Positions 35,901 through 46,711 are shown, counted from the first letter of the stretch. The stretch: 64,000 nt of DNA from Micrasema longulum (GCA_022494885.1 JAGVSM010002439.1:1-64000); one strand, 5' to 3'. A program made the numbers and translations. The notes: generated by a model from the letters alone, not told the origin.

Positions 35901-38900
35901 GCGTTGCGATTGGTGTAGTTCACGAGAGCGTTGAACGATTGGTTCACCCACTGCCAGAATATCACAGCCTGATTGGTCCTGCAAATTTCCGAAAAGAACA
36001 CATTTTTAAATCTCTATTAATTCTTATTGACTCGTGTTACCAATGCCTTTTTTTTTGTAAAGCGCCCTTGAGGTTATATTACAAAAATAAAATAACTACT
36101 TTAGCCAAACAAAAGTTTGTTCCATGTTTTTTTAATGTTGACACATTTACAGAAACCAAACTCTGCTGACATATAGCAACAGTACTTTAAATTGATCGTC
36201 TTGTGGGAACTGATAATTGATTCATCATTATTTTCATCTGTTAACAATAATCTTCAAAGTATCTGTTTTCAATACAAGTGTTTTAATGTTTTTGATGTGA
36301 ATGCGTATGAAAATCTTATGGTTCGTTCTCAGTGTCATGTAAGGTTTTGCTGTGACCAATATTTGTGTACTTTTGAAGGCCTCGTGTGCAAAAACTATAA
36401 GGATTACAGAATATCTAAAACTATGACTGAATAGCCCCTTTTGTCGACTACCGGAAAAGTTCACGCGCGCTCAGTTCAGTTGTATCTCTGGAATGAGATG
36501 CTCGATTTTAGTGATCAAGGTGTCAGCGGAGAGCTGAGAACGAGAGTTAGACGATACCATCAACCAATTATTCATAGGTTAGCCATTTGTACTAATGATT
36601 TCGATGAATAAATGTTACGTATAAAGCAATTTTCTTCCTTTCATTTCAACTTCTGACAAACAAAACAAAAGAATCTCCCGATAACGAGAGTAATGTATGT
36701 AATTTTGCATCGGACAGGAGTATCAAGAATACTCCCTGTATTTTTATTACACCCTGATCCATTGTATGTATTAATGATGTGAAATTTGGTGGGTAAAATT
36801 TTATAGTAAAAAAAATAATTTAATCCAATCTGGATAATCGGGGTTCTACTGTAAATGTTAGTATTGTTATTATATACGGGAAATAACAAATTTAACATGT
36901 TCATGGACACTTTTCTCAAAGGATTCACTCATATGGACACATCATAACATTCTTATTTTTTTTAATATTTCACTTCCGATTCAAATGTAGTAGTTGATGG
37001 CTTGAAGTAAAGTTGCGGAAAATTGTGTTTTCCGGGTATAAGAAAATCAATCACTATAGCTGTCATTCTCTCTATCGATGGATCTCCTATAAAGCCCCAA
37101 TTTCCAAAATTCAAATCATATTATAGCAAAAAAGAATATTTTTAGAGAAGGGAATATGGAAGTCAAGGTATTTTTGGGCTTACGGCCTGTCATTGGCTGG
37201 TTAAAGTGGCCACTTTACACACTGTGTTACATTCACCAGTCTGCCTATCTTTGAACATCCATATTTTTTCTATTCTTCCATATCAAGCCTTGATCATTTT
37301 TAAAACTTTTTTCTTCATTCTAAAAAACACTTTTTCAGATTGGCAGTATTAAATGTTGGCCAAAGATATAAGTATCGAGGTTATTGATTATCTAGATATT
37401 GTACTATGAAATCAACATAAGAAAAAATAAGTAAATACATATTGTTTACATGCACACAATAAATTACTTCGGGTTATCAATATTTCTAACCATGCCATTG
37501 AGGGTCACTAGTCAAAACAAGATTACAGCTACCTACTAATAAATAGATAAGCAAGTATGACATATACATAATATATTATAGGGAAGAAAGAAAATAACAA
37601 GTTAATGTGATGCAATAGGTAATGAAGAAAATTCTATTCAAGTAACATAAAATAATATATTAAAATATTAGTAATAAAAATAACAGAATACCAGACGAGA
37701 GATGTCTATCGATTCTGCTTTTGCAGGTTTATCTACTATCTCATTACCTGTCAGAATGAGTTATTACGAATCCAAATACAGTGATAAACTACAGCACAAC
37801 AAACCCAGGCTTGAGAAAAACCACAGTATGCATTGATTAACCCCCTTTTTTTAAAAAAGATTCTGGGTAAAATTGAAATAAAAACAAACCATTTTTTTAT
37901 AGGGGTAAGCGGAGAGAATAGAACGCTATACCACTCTGCCTTGGCATACAGACCTCACTCCCTCTAGATTCATACATCTACTCATGCACGTACGCTGATT
38001 ATTCTGGCTGTCCATGTTCAAGTATATTTAGAATTTAGTCTTATATATTTAGTTGGATAATTTATATAGCACTTGAGGTGATTTTGTGAAAATCACCTCA
38101 AGTGCGCGTCTTTCTTGGTCTTCCTCGTTTTCTACATCCATCAACATTTGCATTGTATATATTTTTTTTTTTGTGATTCTTTCACTGTCCATTTGCTCTA
38201 CACGCTCAAGCCCAGGCAGCAACCCTTTATTAATTTTGTTGATAATTGTTGTCTCGACAATGAAATTTCAATGTTATCAAAAAACATATTTATTTTTTAC
38301 AATACAACAGACCAAAAAGTTCAATGACTCTGAACCCTCCGTGCGTGAGGCAAGGGTCTTAGCCATTTCACTAATGCATTCAAATGATTCACTTACCTAA
38401 ACCATTGCAACATGGCACCTGTGATCAACATCCCTCCCGGAAGTTGAAACGACATCCTTCCAAAAACGTTTTGTAAATCTCCACTGTCAGGGTGGAACGC
38501 CGACTCGTAAAGCTGTTTGGCCCTAAGCACGTTTGATTTGGGCATGCTTTCGATAGCTTTTCCATTTCTGTAAAAAGTTTTTTTAAATATGTAGAAGAGA
38601 GAACAATTAAAATCAGCCAGAATCCTCAGGAAAACACGAGTAATATAAATATTTTCCATAATTGTTACTGTTAATTTATGTCCTATAATTTAAAAGTAAT
38701 AATAGGTAAACAAGTATGTAAGTACCTTGAAGGATAAAACACGGGAGTTCACTTTTTGCCGTATTGAAGTTAAAAAAGTAGAAATTGTCGCAATATATAT
38801 TTTATACGTGAATAAAACACCAAAGTCCACTTTCATTGTAAAATGCATATTTAAGTTGAAATAAAAACCTGATGTCCATTTTGTTTTAATGTAAAAAACA

Positions 38901-40284
38901 TCAGTAGTCCCAGATACACTATTTTAATATGTACTATTATTATATAAAGAAAACATTATTTTGCATTGAAAGTTCTTTATAGGTTCAAATTATCTCTTTT
39001 GGTTCAAAATTTATAATGATGTGGAAATCGCACAACTTATATTCCTAATGCCATGTTTGTATTTTACCCTTAATGGCAGAAATCATCCTTCTTAGGATGG
39101 ATTGCCTTAAAAAAAAACTTTATTATATTATGTCAAACTCCTTAATATGGAAAAGGCAAATATGAGAAGAAACACAAAAGGACTTGTACCGCTCCGCGAA
39201 TTTCATTATTGGCACTTAAAGTTAAGCCTAAAATTGTTGAGCAAATATTTATTTTATTATAATGAATAACCACAAAGTTAGTGCTTCAAATATAAATTTG
39301 ACATATTTATATGCTTTATTTACAAATACAAAATAATTCTACAACTTAAGAAATTTCTTAGACCACAGGACTCTTCGTTCAGTGTATTTTGCACTCTTCC
39401 AATCAGTTGTATTCAGGCAATCTATAGACCGCTCATGATCACCCAAAAATGATACTAAAAATAATATGTAAATATCCTCCTACCTTTTCATCTGATTCAT
39501 TGTTCAAAGAGGCCAAAGTAATTTCAATTAGACAAATTTACTTTAAGTCATGTCCGATCTACTTTTGGACCACTAGTAAACAAAGAACTCAACTCAAAGA
39601 TATTCCCCTAACGTGAATTACTACGTACCAAAAAGTCAAACAACTTTGGCTAAGAGGCATTTCTCTGTGGTAGGTCCAAGGATCTTTAATTTACTGGATC
39701 AGGTGACAAAGGAGTCTGAGTCATTTTCGAAATTTAAATCTGGTTCTAAATCTGGAGTAAGTGGTTTGCTCAAACGAGAATGGATCACTGCGATAGAATG
39801 TGAAATAACTGGTGAACGACCAATATGTATGTATAAATACAAAATTTAATATAGTGTATAGTATTTTAAAGATATGTATAAAATATCATGTAAATATGTA
39901 TATGTGAATATATTTGTGTGTATGTATGTTTATGAATGCATTATAAGTGCCCCGACTCAACACAAATTTTCTAGCACGTCCAGTTCCTGATTGTGTCGCT
40001 ATCCCTAATAAATGTATCTACAATGAATAAAAAAAAATACAATAAAATAAACAAGAAACCAAATCAATAGTTTTTTTTTTTTAAAACTACTATTATTTTT
40101 AAATAAATAAAACAACTACTTACTTGAAATATGTATAGATTCTCTCCGCTTCTTTCAATTCTTTTTCAGATGCCAATCCAGAGAGTGGATTTGTAATCCA
40201 AGCATAATGTCTGTAACGCCCTGTAAAGGTGTTGAGGTCCCACAATGGCTTGGTGATGTCAAAATCCTTCTCAATTAGCGACAT
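26928..40284 (-). CDS. SFXN2: Sideroflexin, SFXN2-like mitochondrial carrier, seven coding exons
   Basis: CDS on the minus strand: 40284-40124, 38567-38397, 35978-35777, 33986-33908, 31578-31365, 29189-29142, 27039-26928. All junctions are GT-AG, phases join, total 987 nt, 328 aa plus TAA. Sideroflexins are multi-pass inner mitochondrial membrane proteins; SFXN1/3 carry serine for one-carbon metabolism and SFXN2 is tied to mitochondrial iron and heme handling. Family marks visible: N-terminal GRYRHY, HPDSG (79-83), [29 protein letters not shown] (118-136), [11 protein letters not shown] (184-194), [11 protein letters not shown] (238-248), [14 protein letters not shown] (to 292) and the terminal [16 protein letters not shown] and FPQKC favour SFXN2 over SFXN1/3. 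The coding ATG lies 12 bases inside an exon with acceptor AG at 40298-40297, so a non-coding 5' exon lies further right. A minus-strand AATAAA lies at 26892-26887. No frame damage seen. Confidence 0.95.
27653..27915 (+). mobile_element. Second pogo-type terminus with decayed interior
   Basis: CAGTAAAACCTCGTGTTTAC (27653) followed by TTTACGTTTCCC resembles a pogo/Tigger end. The opposite end was not found. A further terminus-like sequence, TTCTAACCAAGTTCGACTGT, lies at about 25509-25529. Confidence 0.35.
28499..28870. mobile_element. TA-flanked MITE, copy 2
   Basis: The same family as 7242-7598: CAGGTGTTCTTTAAACCCTG at the left and its inverse at the right, with TA on both sides (28497-28498 and 28871-28872). 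The centre has CTGCAG hairpin arms around GGGGAGAAGCGAGGGGG. Located in a SFXN2 intron. Confidence 0.82.
29255..29510 (-). repeat. SINE family C copy with extended flank
   Basis: AAGGTAAGATAATCAGTCTT, GATACCAATCCAGGGACTAT and CAGTCGATTTCACTTTTTAG follow the order at 3110-3490. Located in the SFXN2 intron, about 70 bp upstream of the 48-bp exon. Confidence 0.65.
29940..30175 (+). repeat. SINE family C copy
   Basis: Head GCCTCGTATGTACTGGTTAG, B box GGTCTCAGATTCAATTCCCA, body GACTGATCATCTCGCC and AAGTGCCCTATGCACC. The adjacent LINE tail starts at 30185. Confidence 0.68.
30185..30760 (-). mobile_element. Non-LTR retrotransposon tail (FGHVERM family)
   Basis: The minus strand reads [20 protein letters not shown], then [12 protein letters not shown] and QIQQILEDR. 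Upstream remnants resemble the V-TL-YGSE-W region. It lies in a SFXN2 intron, same strand as the gene. Stops show it is inactive. Confidence 0.78.
30800..31060 (-). repeat. SINE family C copy, near complete
   Basis: A (CAT) run at 30796 then GATGGTGCATAGGGTACTGC, AAGGTAAGATGATAAGTCTT, GGGAATCGAACCCGAGACTT (B box, inverted) and CATTACACCACGAGGCCG (A box, inverted). It lies in a SFXN2 intron. Confidence 0.75.
31061..31364. other. SFXN2 intron segment with short repeat match
   Basis: Mostly unassigned. GCCAGCGTTGGGGATACCCA to GGGCAC at 31303-31337 echoes the end of the GC-rich island at 1880-2262. Confidence 0.3.
31683..32035 (+). repeat. Dispersed repeat A, copy 3
   Basis: CACTCTCTCGTAAATGCCTC, AGCACATTGAACTGATTTTG, ATAGTCCTAGCTCCCA and CCAATGGTAAATATCTATAG match copy 2 at spaced positions. 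Located in a SFXN2 intron. Confidence 0.75.
33765..33865 (+). repeat. SINE family A fragment
   Basis: GATTCCCAGTAAGACC, ATTCTCAAGCTTAGGTGAT and CTGTAATTTACTACCGTAAT correspond to the B-box side and body. Located just downstream, in gene direction, of SFXN2 exon 4. Confidence 0.6.
34000..35374. other. SFXN2 intron, unassigned AT-rich sequence
   Basis: Low-complexity T and A tracts; local self-similarity around 35040-35330 (AAACTGTTT, CAGTTTATAGAGCAGTGTGG). No gene. Confidence 0.4.
35375..35600 (-). repeat. SINE family C copy
   Basis: GGGTGCATAGGTCATTGAA, CCTATCCAGGAACTATGAAA and AGAGTCGAACCTAGGACCTC in family order. Located about 180 bp from SFXN2 exon 3. Confidence 0.65.
36190..36857 (-). 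mobile_element. Terminal part of a pogo/Tigger-like DNA element
   Basis: The right edge holds ATCTGGATAATCGGGGTTCT then ACTGTA, whose inverse CAGTAGAACCCCGATTATCC is the typical pogo/Tigger terminal repeat. The left boundary is not certain; no full transposase frame is seen. Located in a SFXN2 intron. Confidence 0.5.
37130..37310 (+). repeat. Partial copy of the ~394-bp dispersed repeat
   Basis: TTAGAGAAGGGAATATGGAA, GGCCTGTCATTGGCTGG, TTAAAGTGGCCACTTTACAC and CAGTCTGCC follow the family order. Located in a SFXN2 intron. Confidence 0.7.
37745..37840 (-). repeat. SINE family A fragment
   Basis: CAGTGATAAACTACAGCACA and CCCAGGCTTGAGAAAAACC are the inverse of the family A body. Confidence 0.6.
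37880..38260 (-). mobile_element. Non-LTR retrotransposon tail (FGHVERM family) with a short hairpin insertion
   Basis: Nucleotide match to the tails at 10176 and 30185 (lines on the theme of TTGGCATACAGACCTC and CTTGGTCTTCCTCGTTTTCT). The match is interrupted at about 38040-38105 by a short segment ending in a 17-bp-arm palindrome. Located in a SFXN2 intron. Confidence 0.65.
39590..39850 (+). mobile_element. Non-LTR retrotransposon tail fragment
   Basis: Plus frames read [12 protein letters not shown], then [19 protein letters not shown], then SFSKFK, matching the R-FSV-GP--WN-LP end of LINE ORF2. It is frame-broken and lies in the first coding intron of SFXN2, on the opposite strand. Confidence 0.55.
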
Positions 40285-41179
40285 GTTTAATACTGTCTGT
40301 AAATATTTAAATGTAAGTTAATAATAATATAATATTTGGCTGATTTATGTAGCACCTGTTTGTGAAAAATCCCCTCAAGGGCGCTTTACAATTTTATATG
40401 TAAACTAACATTCTAACTAAACTAACATTACATGTTATATTTTCTGATTTTAAACTTGAGGGTACACAAATGAAAGAAGTAAAATTTCAGTTGAGATCTG
40501 AGCTGGATGAGACTGTCTATGATTCGTTCCTATAAACGTTCAAATAAACTCTGGCAAATTCTCAAATTTTTTTAAGAAGATGGAATAAAGATATCGCCGA
40601 TAACCGTCCGACCCCGCCTAACTGAAAAAAGCTTTATATGCTGTTGACTGGTTTAAATATCTAATCTAACACCGGTAATGTAGCAGAAACACCTGGAGTT
40701 GGCCAAAAATCCCTCTCATATGACAAAAGAGAATTAGAAAAGTGTAAGTTCATCAGATCACTTGGTATTAACAGCATTTTATTACCAAAGAAAAGTTTTC
40801 TTCAACCAATGATTAGTTGTTAACACATTTGTGTCTCAGCTGAATCGACAGTACAAATTTTGAAGGACTAATCACAATTTCCAGTAATTATGAAAATATT
40901 TTATTTATGAACACTAATTTAATTGATTACCTTTAATATAATCTAATAACACTTATCTAAAGAGGTCCGTATTTCACCAGAAAACCCTGTTATTAAGAAT
41001 AAGCAAAGAGAATAATATATGAAAATAATTCACTGGAACCTAATGATTGTCAATTAGGACGCTTGAAAAGTAAAGTAATAAAAAAAAATTAGTAAATTTA
41101 TTAAAATGGGTACCAACAGCAATAGGCAATAAATGTGTAAGATGTTCAGTAGTAATTATTATTCTACAAACAAAACAAA

Positions 41180-41335
41180 AACAAATAAATCTTCACGGTG
41201 GGGTAGGCAGAGAGGACATAAGGTCATATCAATATGTCTCTACATATAGACCTCACTTCATCCACATCCATACATCTTCTCATAGACGCATGCCAATAAT
41301 TCTGATTTTTTACATATTCATAAGTATCCGTTGAA
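41180..41335 (-). mobile_element. Non-LTR retrotransposon tail fragment (FGHVERM family)
   Basis: A short, strongly diverged match to the same tail (CATATAGACCTCACTTCATC followed by CATACATCTTCTCAT), in the spacer left of the SFXN2 promoter side. Confidence 0.5.
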
Positions 41336-41479
41336 TTTTATGGATATGTAAAAGTAAGACTGTAGTACAAAAACGAGAATAAAAAACTTAAGTAATTTAA
41401 GTTATACTGTAACATTTACTACAACTTTTTAGTACTTTTACCGATTTAAAAGAAACCTTTTGTTATTTAAAAAGTTTCC

Positions 41480-41660
41480 ATATAAATAACTCCCTACAAA
41501 CATTTGGACATACTCAAAATATTGTTGATTAAACTAACATGTACAAAAGAATTTTAGCTGTTGCCTAGTAGCTGAAATAATTCGTCCAGATGAAATTCAC
41601 CAACATCGATAAAGGTTTCAGCTCTTTTAGTTTACAAAAGTCAACATAAGGGTGTTATTT
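41480..41660 (-). repeat. Partial copy of the ~394-bp dispersed repeat
   Basis: CAAACATTTGGACATACTC, then GATGAAATTCACC, ATAAAGGTTTCAGCTCTTTT and ACAAAAGTCAACA in family order. The core with the CCAATGACAGGTCATAA motif is absent here. Confidence 0.65.
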
Positions 41661-42099
41661 AGATAATTTAAGATTTAATAAAGGTGTTATTTGGGTAATT
41701 TAAGTTTTATTAAAGGTGTTATTTGGATAATTTAAATTTTCTTATTCATCTAAAAAACTTATTATTTATAAAGTGCTAATGTTGCATTAATTTTCTTTTT
41801 TATTATTACCTAGTTGAATACTAACCGCTTTTTTTTTAACTTAAATTATTCTCAACTTTACTTTATTATATTTATATTCAGAACATAAGATTTTCTCATG
41901 TTAATTGATATCTTTTATTTAGAGATGTTGTTTCTTTTTTGTTTTTGTTTTAATATTTTATGTCCACTAAATTGTTTAGTTTATTTATTCTATTATCTTT
42001 CATATTATGTACTACATAATTATTGTTCACTGTTGTGATTATTTCTGTAAAATACTTTTTTGTAAAAGGTTCTTTGAACCGTTCATATATAAATAAATA

Positions 42100-42165
42100 G
42101 TTCTCGCCCTCCAGGCCCAGGTCTATAAAGAGCCTGGCTACTGTGTGAAAGGCCGAGATACTACT
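42100..42165 (-). mobile_element. Short fragment of the LINE tail seen at 4371-5030
   Basis: GTTCTCGCCCTCCAGGCCCA and AAAGAGCCTGGCTACTG match the outer end of the copies at 15425 and 4990. Confidence 0.55.
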
Positions 42166-42391
42166 GAAGACGCAATTTTGAAAATAACGAAATACTGTTT
42201 TAAAATAAATATTTACTTAAAGATCGAAAAAAAAAAAAAAAAGTCAAACAGATGGAAGAATTGAGGAAATGTTTTTACATAAAAACATAATAATAAAGAA
42301 TTTAGATAATATTATTTTTGGTATGTGTATATATATTTACATATTTATACACACACAATTCTGGGTTTTATCCCAAGGGGGAGTAGGTATA

Positions 42392-42695
42392 TTATTATTT
42401 ATATCACTACAGAGATGGGTTGGCTTTAATACTTAACCTCAATATCAAATACATAGATGGCGCTCCAAACGCGCTAGCGAAAGCTTTCCTTGTTTCATGA
42501 CATATATACAAAAACCAAAAATGTCACCGATATGGATATTCGCTAATAAGCAGAATGGGGAATGTTGTAGAATTCTACATAAAAGTGGCCACTTGAACCC
42601 AACCTATGACAGGTCATAAGCCCTGTAAACGCTCGAATATCCATAATCTTGAAACAAAAAAATTCTACCCATCTCTGTAGTGATATAAATAATAA
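42392..42695. mobile_element. MITE-like element with perfect 29-bp terminal inverted repeats
   Basis: The arms 42392-42420 and 42667-42695 (outer part TTATTATTTATATCACTAC, inner part AGAGATGGGT) are perfect inverted copies. The 246-bp interior includes a minus-oriented core of the ~394-bp family (CTATGACAGGTCATAAGCCC). No convincing target duplication was seen. Confidence 0.75.
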
Positions 42696-42714
42696 GAATT
42701 TAGATGTTTAAACA

Positions 42715-42845
42715 TATGTTGAGTTGATGTAAAGTGGCCATATGGCCACCAGCCAATGACAGGTCATAAACCCTTGAAATGCCTAGACTTCCATACTCCC
42801 TCAGCAAAAATGTTTTCCCTCTCTGTCGCAACAAATTTCAAGGTA
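42715..42845 (-). repeat. Partial copy of the ~394-bp dispersed repeat
   Basis: AAAGTGGCCA, CAGCCAATGACAGGTCATAA, TGCCTAGACTTCCATA and TTCCCTCTCTGTCGCAAC in family order, just outside the inverted-repeat element at 42392-42695. Confidence 0.7.
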
Positions 42846-43329
42846 TACTTTACTCCATTTTTGCTTATTGGTAATAAACCGGTAGGTAAACTGCATACAA
42901 GTGCATAATATCTCTCTAACATGATATTTGTTTATATTTATAACATATTTATTAAATGTCAAAATTAGCAATTAAATATTTTTTTATAAATAATTGTTGT
43001 TATTAAATATAATATATATTACAGTATATTTATATTAAGTATACTGTTTTATATTGATCTGTGGTCAAAACATGCAAATTTCAAAATCTTCCAAGTAATT
43101 TTTCTCAGTTTGACGCATTTAGTTGCACAGGAGTTCTGAGTACGCCTTTATTTATAAAATTAAAATTAAAAAAAAAAAAAATTTGATTGTTTAGGGTTTT
43201 TTAACGAATTTCGTCTTTAGTTGAAGTCATTATTTATGCCTATTTCGTAAAAAAAAAACTTTAAAGCTCTATTTCTGTAGGTTTATGTTTTGGTCTGTTG
43301 GACAAAAACGAACTGAAGCGACATTAGAC

Positions 43330-43490
43330 ATTCAACAATGTTTGATTATGTCCAAATGCTTGCAGACTGGCAGACTGTAAAGTGGCCACTTAAACCAGCC
43401 AATGACAGGTCATAAGCCCTGTAAATGCCTAGACTTCCATATTCCCTTCTCGAAAACTTTTTCCCTCTCTGTTGAAATAAATTTAGACAT
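43330..43490 (-). repeat. Partial copy of the ~394-bp dispersed repeat
   Basis: TTCAACAATGTTTGATTATG, GACTGGCAGACTGTAAAGTG, CCAATGACAGGTCATAAGCC and TTTCCCTCTCTGTTG. The family middle is deleted, joining the terminal part directly to the core. Confidence 0.72.
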
Positions 43491-43520
43491 TAGACATGAT
43501 CACTCAAGTGTTTCGATGAA

Positions 43521-43998
43521 CATATCGAGGCCTTACTGACATAATGCTTTAAGTCATTAAAACAAGATGCGGGATAATCGCATTTAAAGCTTTTCTATTC
43601 TTTCAATGCATTATTTCTCCTGCAATTTAAAAAAATATTATTTTTTAAGCTTTAAAAGGGTAATCTTTATTCTAGGCATAGCATAAATTTTTTGATTAAC
43701 CATCTTGCACCTATATTTTAAAATATTTTTAATAAATCGAGGCTATACTGACAGAATGCATTCAGTCAGCAGTATTTATATATTTCAATAATTTTTTAAT
43801 GTAGGTGCAAAATGTTGATTTCAAATTGTATGCTATACCTAGAATAAAGATTACTACCAATTTTAAAGCTTTTAAAAATAAAAATAAATTGTGGGAGAAA
43901 TAAAGCGTTGAAATAATAAAAAAGCTTTAAGTGCGATTATCCCGTAACTTGTTTTAATGACTTAACGCATTATTGTCAGTAAAGCATGGATATATATG
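43521..43998. mobile_element. Long inverted-repeat (foldback) element, ~190-bp arms
   Basis: The left arm 43521-43713 and right arm 43801-43998 are inverted, imperfect copies sharing in order GGATAATCGCATTTAAAGCTT, TAATCTTTATTCTAGG and GCACCTA (left orientation). The spacer of about 87 bp repeats part of the arm start (TCGAGGCTATACTGACA). A fragment of the outer arm recurs at about 60705-60780. Confidence 0.75.
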
Positions 43999-45213
43999 AT
44001 TTTTTTTTTTTAAATCCTGCCTCGATACAAGTTTACTTAGTGAGGCAGGTAATTACAAAAAACTGTATAAAACAAACAAAAAAATATTTTATGTAAACTA
44101 AACTACTTTAAAAATTACTTTTACAAGAAACCTTGTCACTAGAAAGTAAAACTAATCTTTATTCAATATTTAATTATAATAGAACTTAAAAATTACTAAT
44201 TATCATGATCCTAAATTACGTTCAGTCAATTTTGGTCCACAGAGTTCGTAACTTTATAACAATCACAATTAATTGTATATTTTAGACTTAACATACATTT
44301 GTTTAAGTAATTGCGTGGGTACACGTAATTCCAACTGAAACAATTATCAATTAAGGTTTGGGTTTAATTATGAAATAAATAATACACGAATTCAACCCCC
44401 ACTAATTTATTATTACATAAGGCTAAACACGTTAATTACATTGAGGTATTTAATATTAATGGTTTCATAACATAACTGACATACCTTTTAATCGACTTCA
44501 AAAACAAATTTTTCAAAACTGACCATTCACCAGCACGTACATTGTGGTTTAATAGACAAATTCAATATCATCAGTTACTAATTTGTAAGAAAAATGAAAA
44601 CACGATTATTATCAAACTCTTATTCAAAATCAACGACGAACTAGTAACTCGGAACACGGGAACCAATTTGACAGAAAATTCGGTCAACCCAGTCAACAAA
44701 ATTGGTGTTGCTGTTGCAATAATGTAAAAATGGATCACCCACAAAAAATCAAAGACTTTGAAAATGAAAACTAGTAGGTACCTCTTTTTAATAGCTTTTT
44801 TTTATACGGCTCATGAGCCAACATGCGCCCGGCACTGAGCCCCTACAGCTCTGTGGTTTATAAATCAAAATATTAAAGAAATGTAAATTATTCACACTTT
44901 TAGTCCTTAGACATGGTAGAATATTGACTTATTTACCGCATGCACTATGATTTGAAACACATATATAAAGTTTTTAGGACCATATCGCGAAACTTCAAAG
45001 GAACATTCCTCATAGTAAGCTTTAAAAAAAACCTTATAATATTTTCCCAAAAAGTCATTAAAAAAAAATATACATTATCGTCTCAAAATGTGGTAAATCC
45101 TTAATTTCCCATTCTCCTCTCCAGCCGCTTCACTTGTCCGCTTCTTGTACGAATCGCTTCGTTGGCCAAATACTGTTTTATCTCGATTTTAGGTGGGATA
45201 GGGGTTTGTGGAA

Positions 45214-45241
45214 GGGATGCTAGTCCTTGGACTAGCATCCC
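45214..45241. repeat. Perfect short palindrome, 13-bp arms
   Basis: GGGATGCTAGTCC, a TT spacer, then GGACTAGCATCCC. Around it, a segment resembling 44985-45060 (AACTTCA-AGGAA, AGTAAGCTTTAAAAAAAACC) is duplicated at 45245-45290. Confidence 0.7.
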
Positions 45242-45498
45242 GTGAAACTTCAGAGGAAGATTCCTTACGGTAAGCTTTAAAAAAAACCTTTTTTTTCCAT
45301 TAAATTTTTTTTCAATTTTTCCATAGTAATTTTTTTTTATAATTTCAAAATTGAGTAAATCTTTAATTTCTTGAAAATAAAAATTTACTCAATTTTACAT
45401 CAAAATTCACGGTCACGGTCTGGCACTGAAAAACGTGTATAATTACAGATTACGCATTCATTAAAATCCTATGGGGGTAAACTAATGTGATCTCATAA

Positions 45499-45736
45499 TA
45501 TAATAAAATAAAACAACTTTGTTTTTAACCACTTTTTTTCTACCGACCGGTTTCAAAGCTACACAAGTTTCTTTATTGAGGTTTACATAACTAATGAATT
45601 ATATTTTATTTTATTTGATCAGTATTATACTACACATATAAAACGAATAAATCAAGTCTTTTTTTCTTTTAAAGGTGGGAAACGAAAAGTAATATTAATT
45701 GGTTAAAAACAAAGTTGTTTTATTTATTTTATTATG
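45499..45736. repeat. Inverted repeat element in the SFXN2-PWWP2 spacer
   Basis: AACAACTTTGTTTTTAACCA (to about 45532) and TGGTTAAAAACAAAGTTGTT (45699 on) are inverted copies. The flank ACCACAAAGTTAGTGCTTCA after the right arm recurs at about 39268-39290. Confidence 0.6.
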
Positions 45737-45889
45737 ATGAATTACCACAAAGTTAGTGCTTCAAATATAAAAATATAATGTGATCTCATTCTTTTGATTA
45801 CTGTTTCTATCTAGCCAGATTTATTACCTATAAATATTAGTTCTCGGGTTTTTGTTTTGTTAGAACAGTGTTAAATAATGAAAACATTC

Positions 45890-46265
45890 CCATTTCCATA
45901 CCCAGTGGTGCATAGGGCAATGCATTGGTAAACCAAAGTCAGCGCAGTTCGATCATACTCGTTACATGAAGGAAAGGTGATCAGTCGTACTCTTCGGGTG
46001 CCAGTCGAGGAACGATAACGTATTACAGCTCTAAAAACCTTCGATATCAATATTTCATCCACCTTGCCAGAAATTGAACCCAAGACCTCTCAATAACAGT
46101 AAACGAACTCATCAACCATTACACAATTAAGCAGACTTTTGTATTTGCACTCGATTACCTTATTCAGGATTTTTATCTGAGAGCACCCATCGAGTTGAAA
46201 ACAATCATTGAGGGTTCTGGTACTTTTAATTGCATATAACTGTATTCTTCATCCACCTGAACAGT
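45890..46265 (-). repeat. SINE family C copy with extended flank
   Basis: GTGGTGCATAGGGCAATGCA, GGTGATCAGTCGTACTCTTC, TCAATATTTCATCCACCTTG and the extra block TTATTCAGGATTTTTATCTG shared with 3110 and 29255. Located in the spacer between SFXN2 and the PWWP2-like gene. Confidence 0.68.
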
Positions 46266-46711
46266 ATTGATGAAGTGATTTTTTGATCAGCGGATGGCGC
46301 ATATTTCTATTCTATTATTTAATAACGTCATGCCATGTTTTTTTTAAACTCGGAGGTAGACGATTATTTCAATACATTTTTTTAAATTTTCCAAGCGATT
46401 ACATTCGGAATGATTCCACAATTTGTCAAAATAATAAAAAATGTGTTTAGTGGGGCTAGGGTTCCAAATATTGTTTATTGATAATAACTAATTTATGAAT
46501 TCTTTTTTTATAGAATGCTTCAGAAATGGAAAAGTTTCCTTACAAAATAATATTATTATACTACAAACTTCACACTATATGTTTTTTTCCCCCAGAAAAT
46601 ATCTATAATGCCCACTTAGTACCTATTCACTAGGCGCCATTTTTTTAAAATCGTTAAACTGGGTATAAATTTATTTTAAATGGCAATTATTAATGAGTCA
46701 CAATAATAAAA
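46266..46711. other. Upstream region of the PWWP2-like gene
   Basis: AT-rich, ending in AATAATAAAA directly before ATG 46712. It should hold the 5' UTR and promoter, but no clear TATA or initiator can be assigned. The SFXN2 promoter side lies up to 6.4 kb to the left on the other strand. Confidence 0.35.

Noticed and set aside
40285..46711. Shared bidirectional promoter for SFXN2 and the PWWP2-like gene
   Set aside because: The genes are divergent, but more than 6 kb of repeat-rich sequence lies between their ATGs and the SFXN2 first exon is not located.
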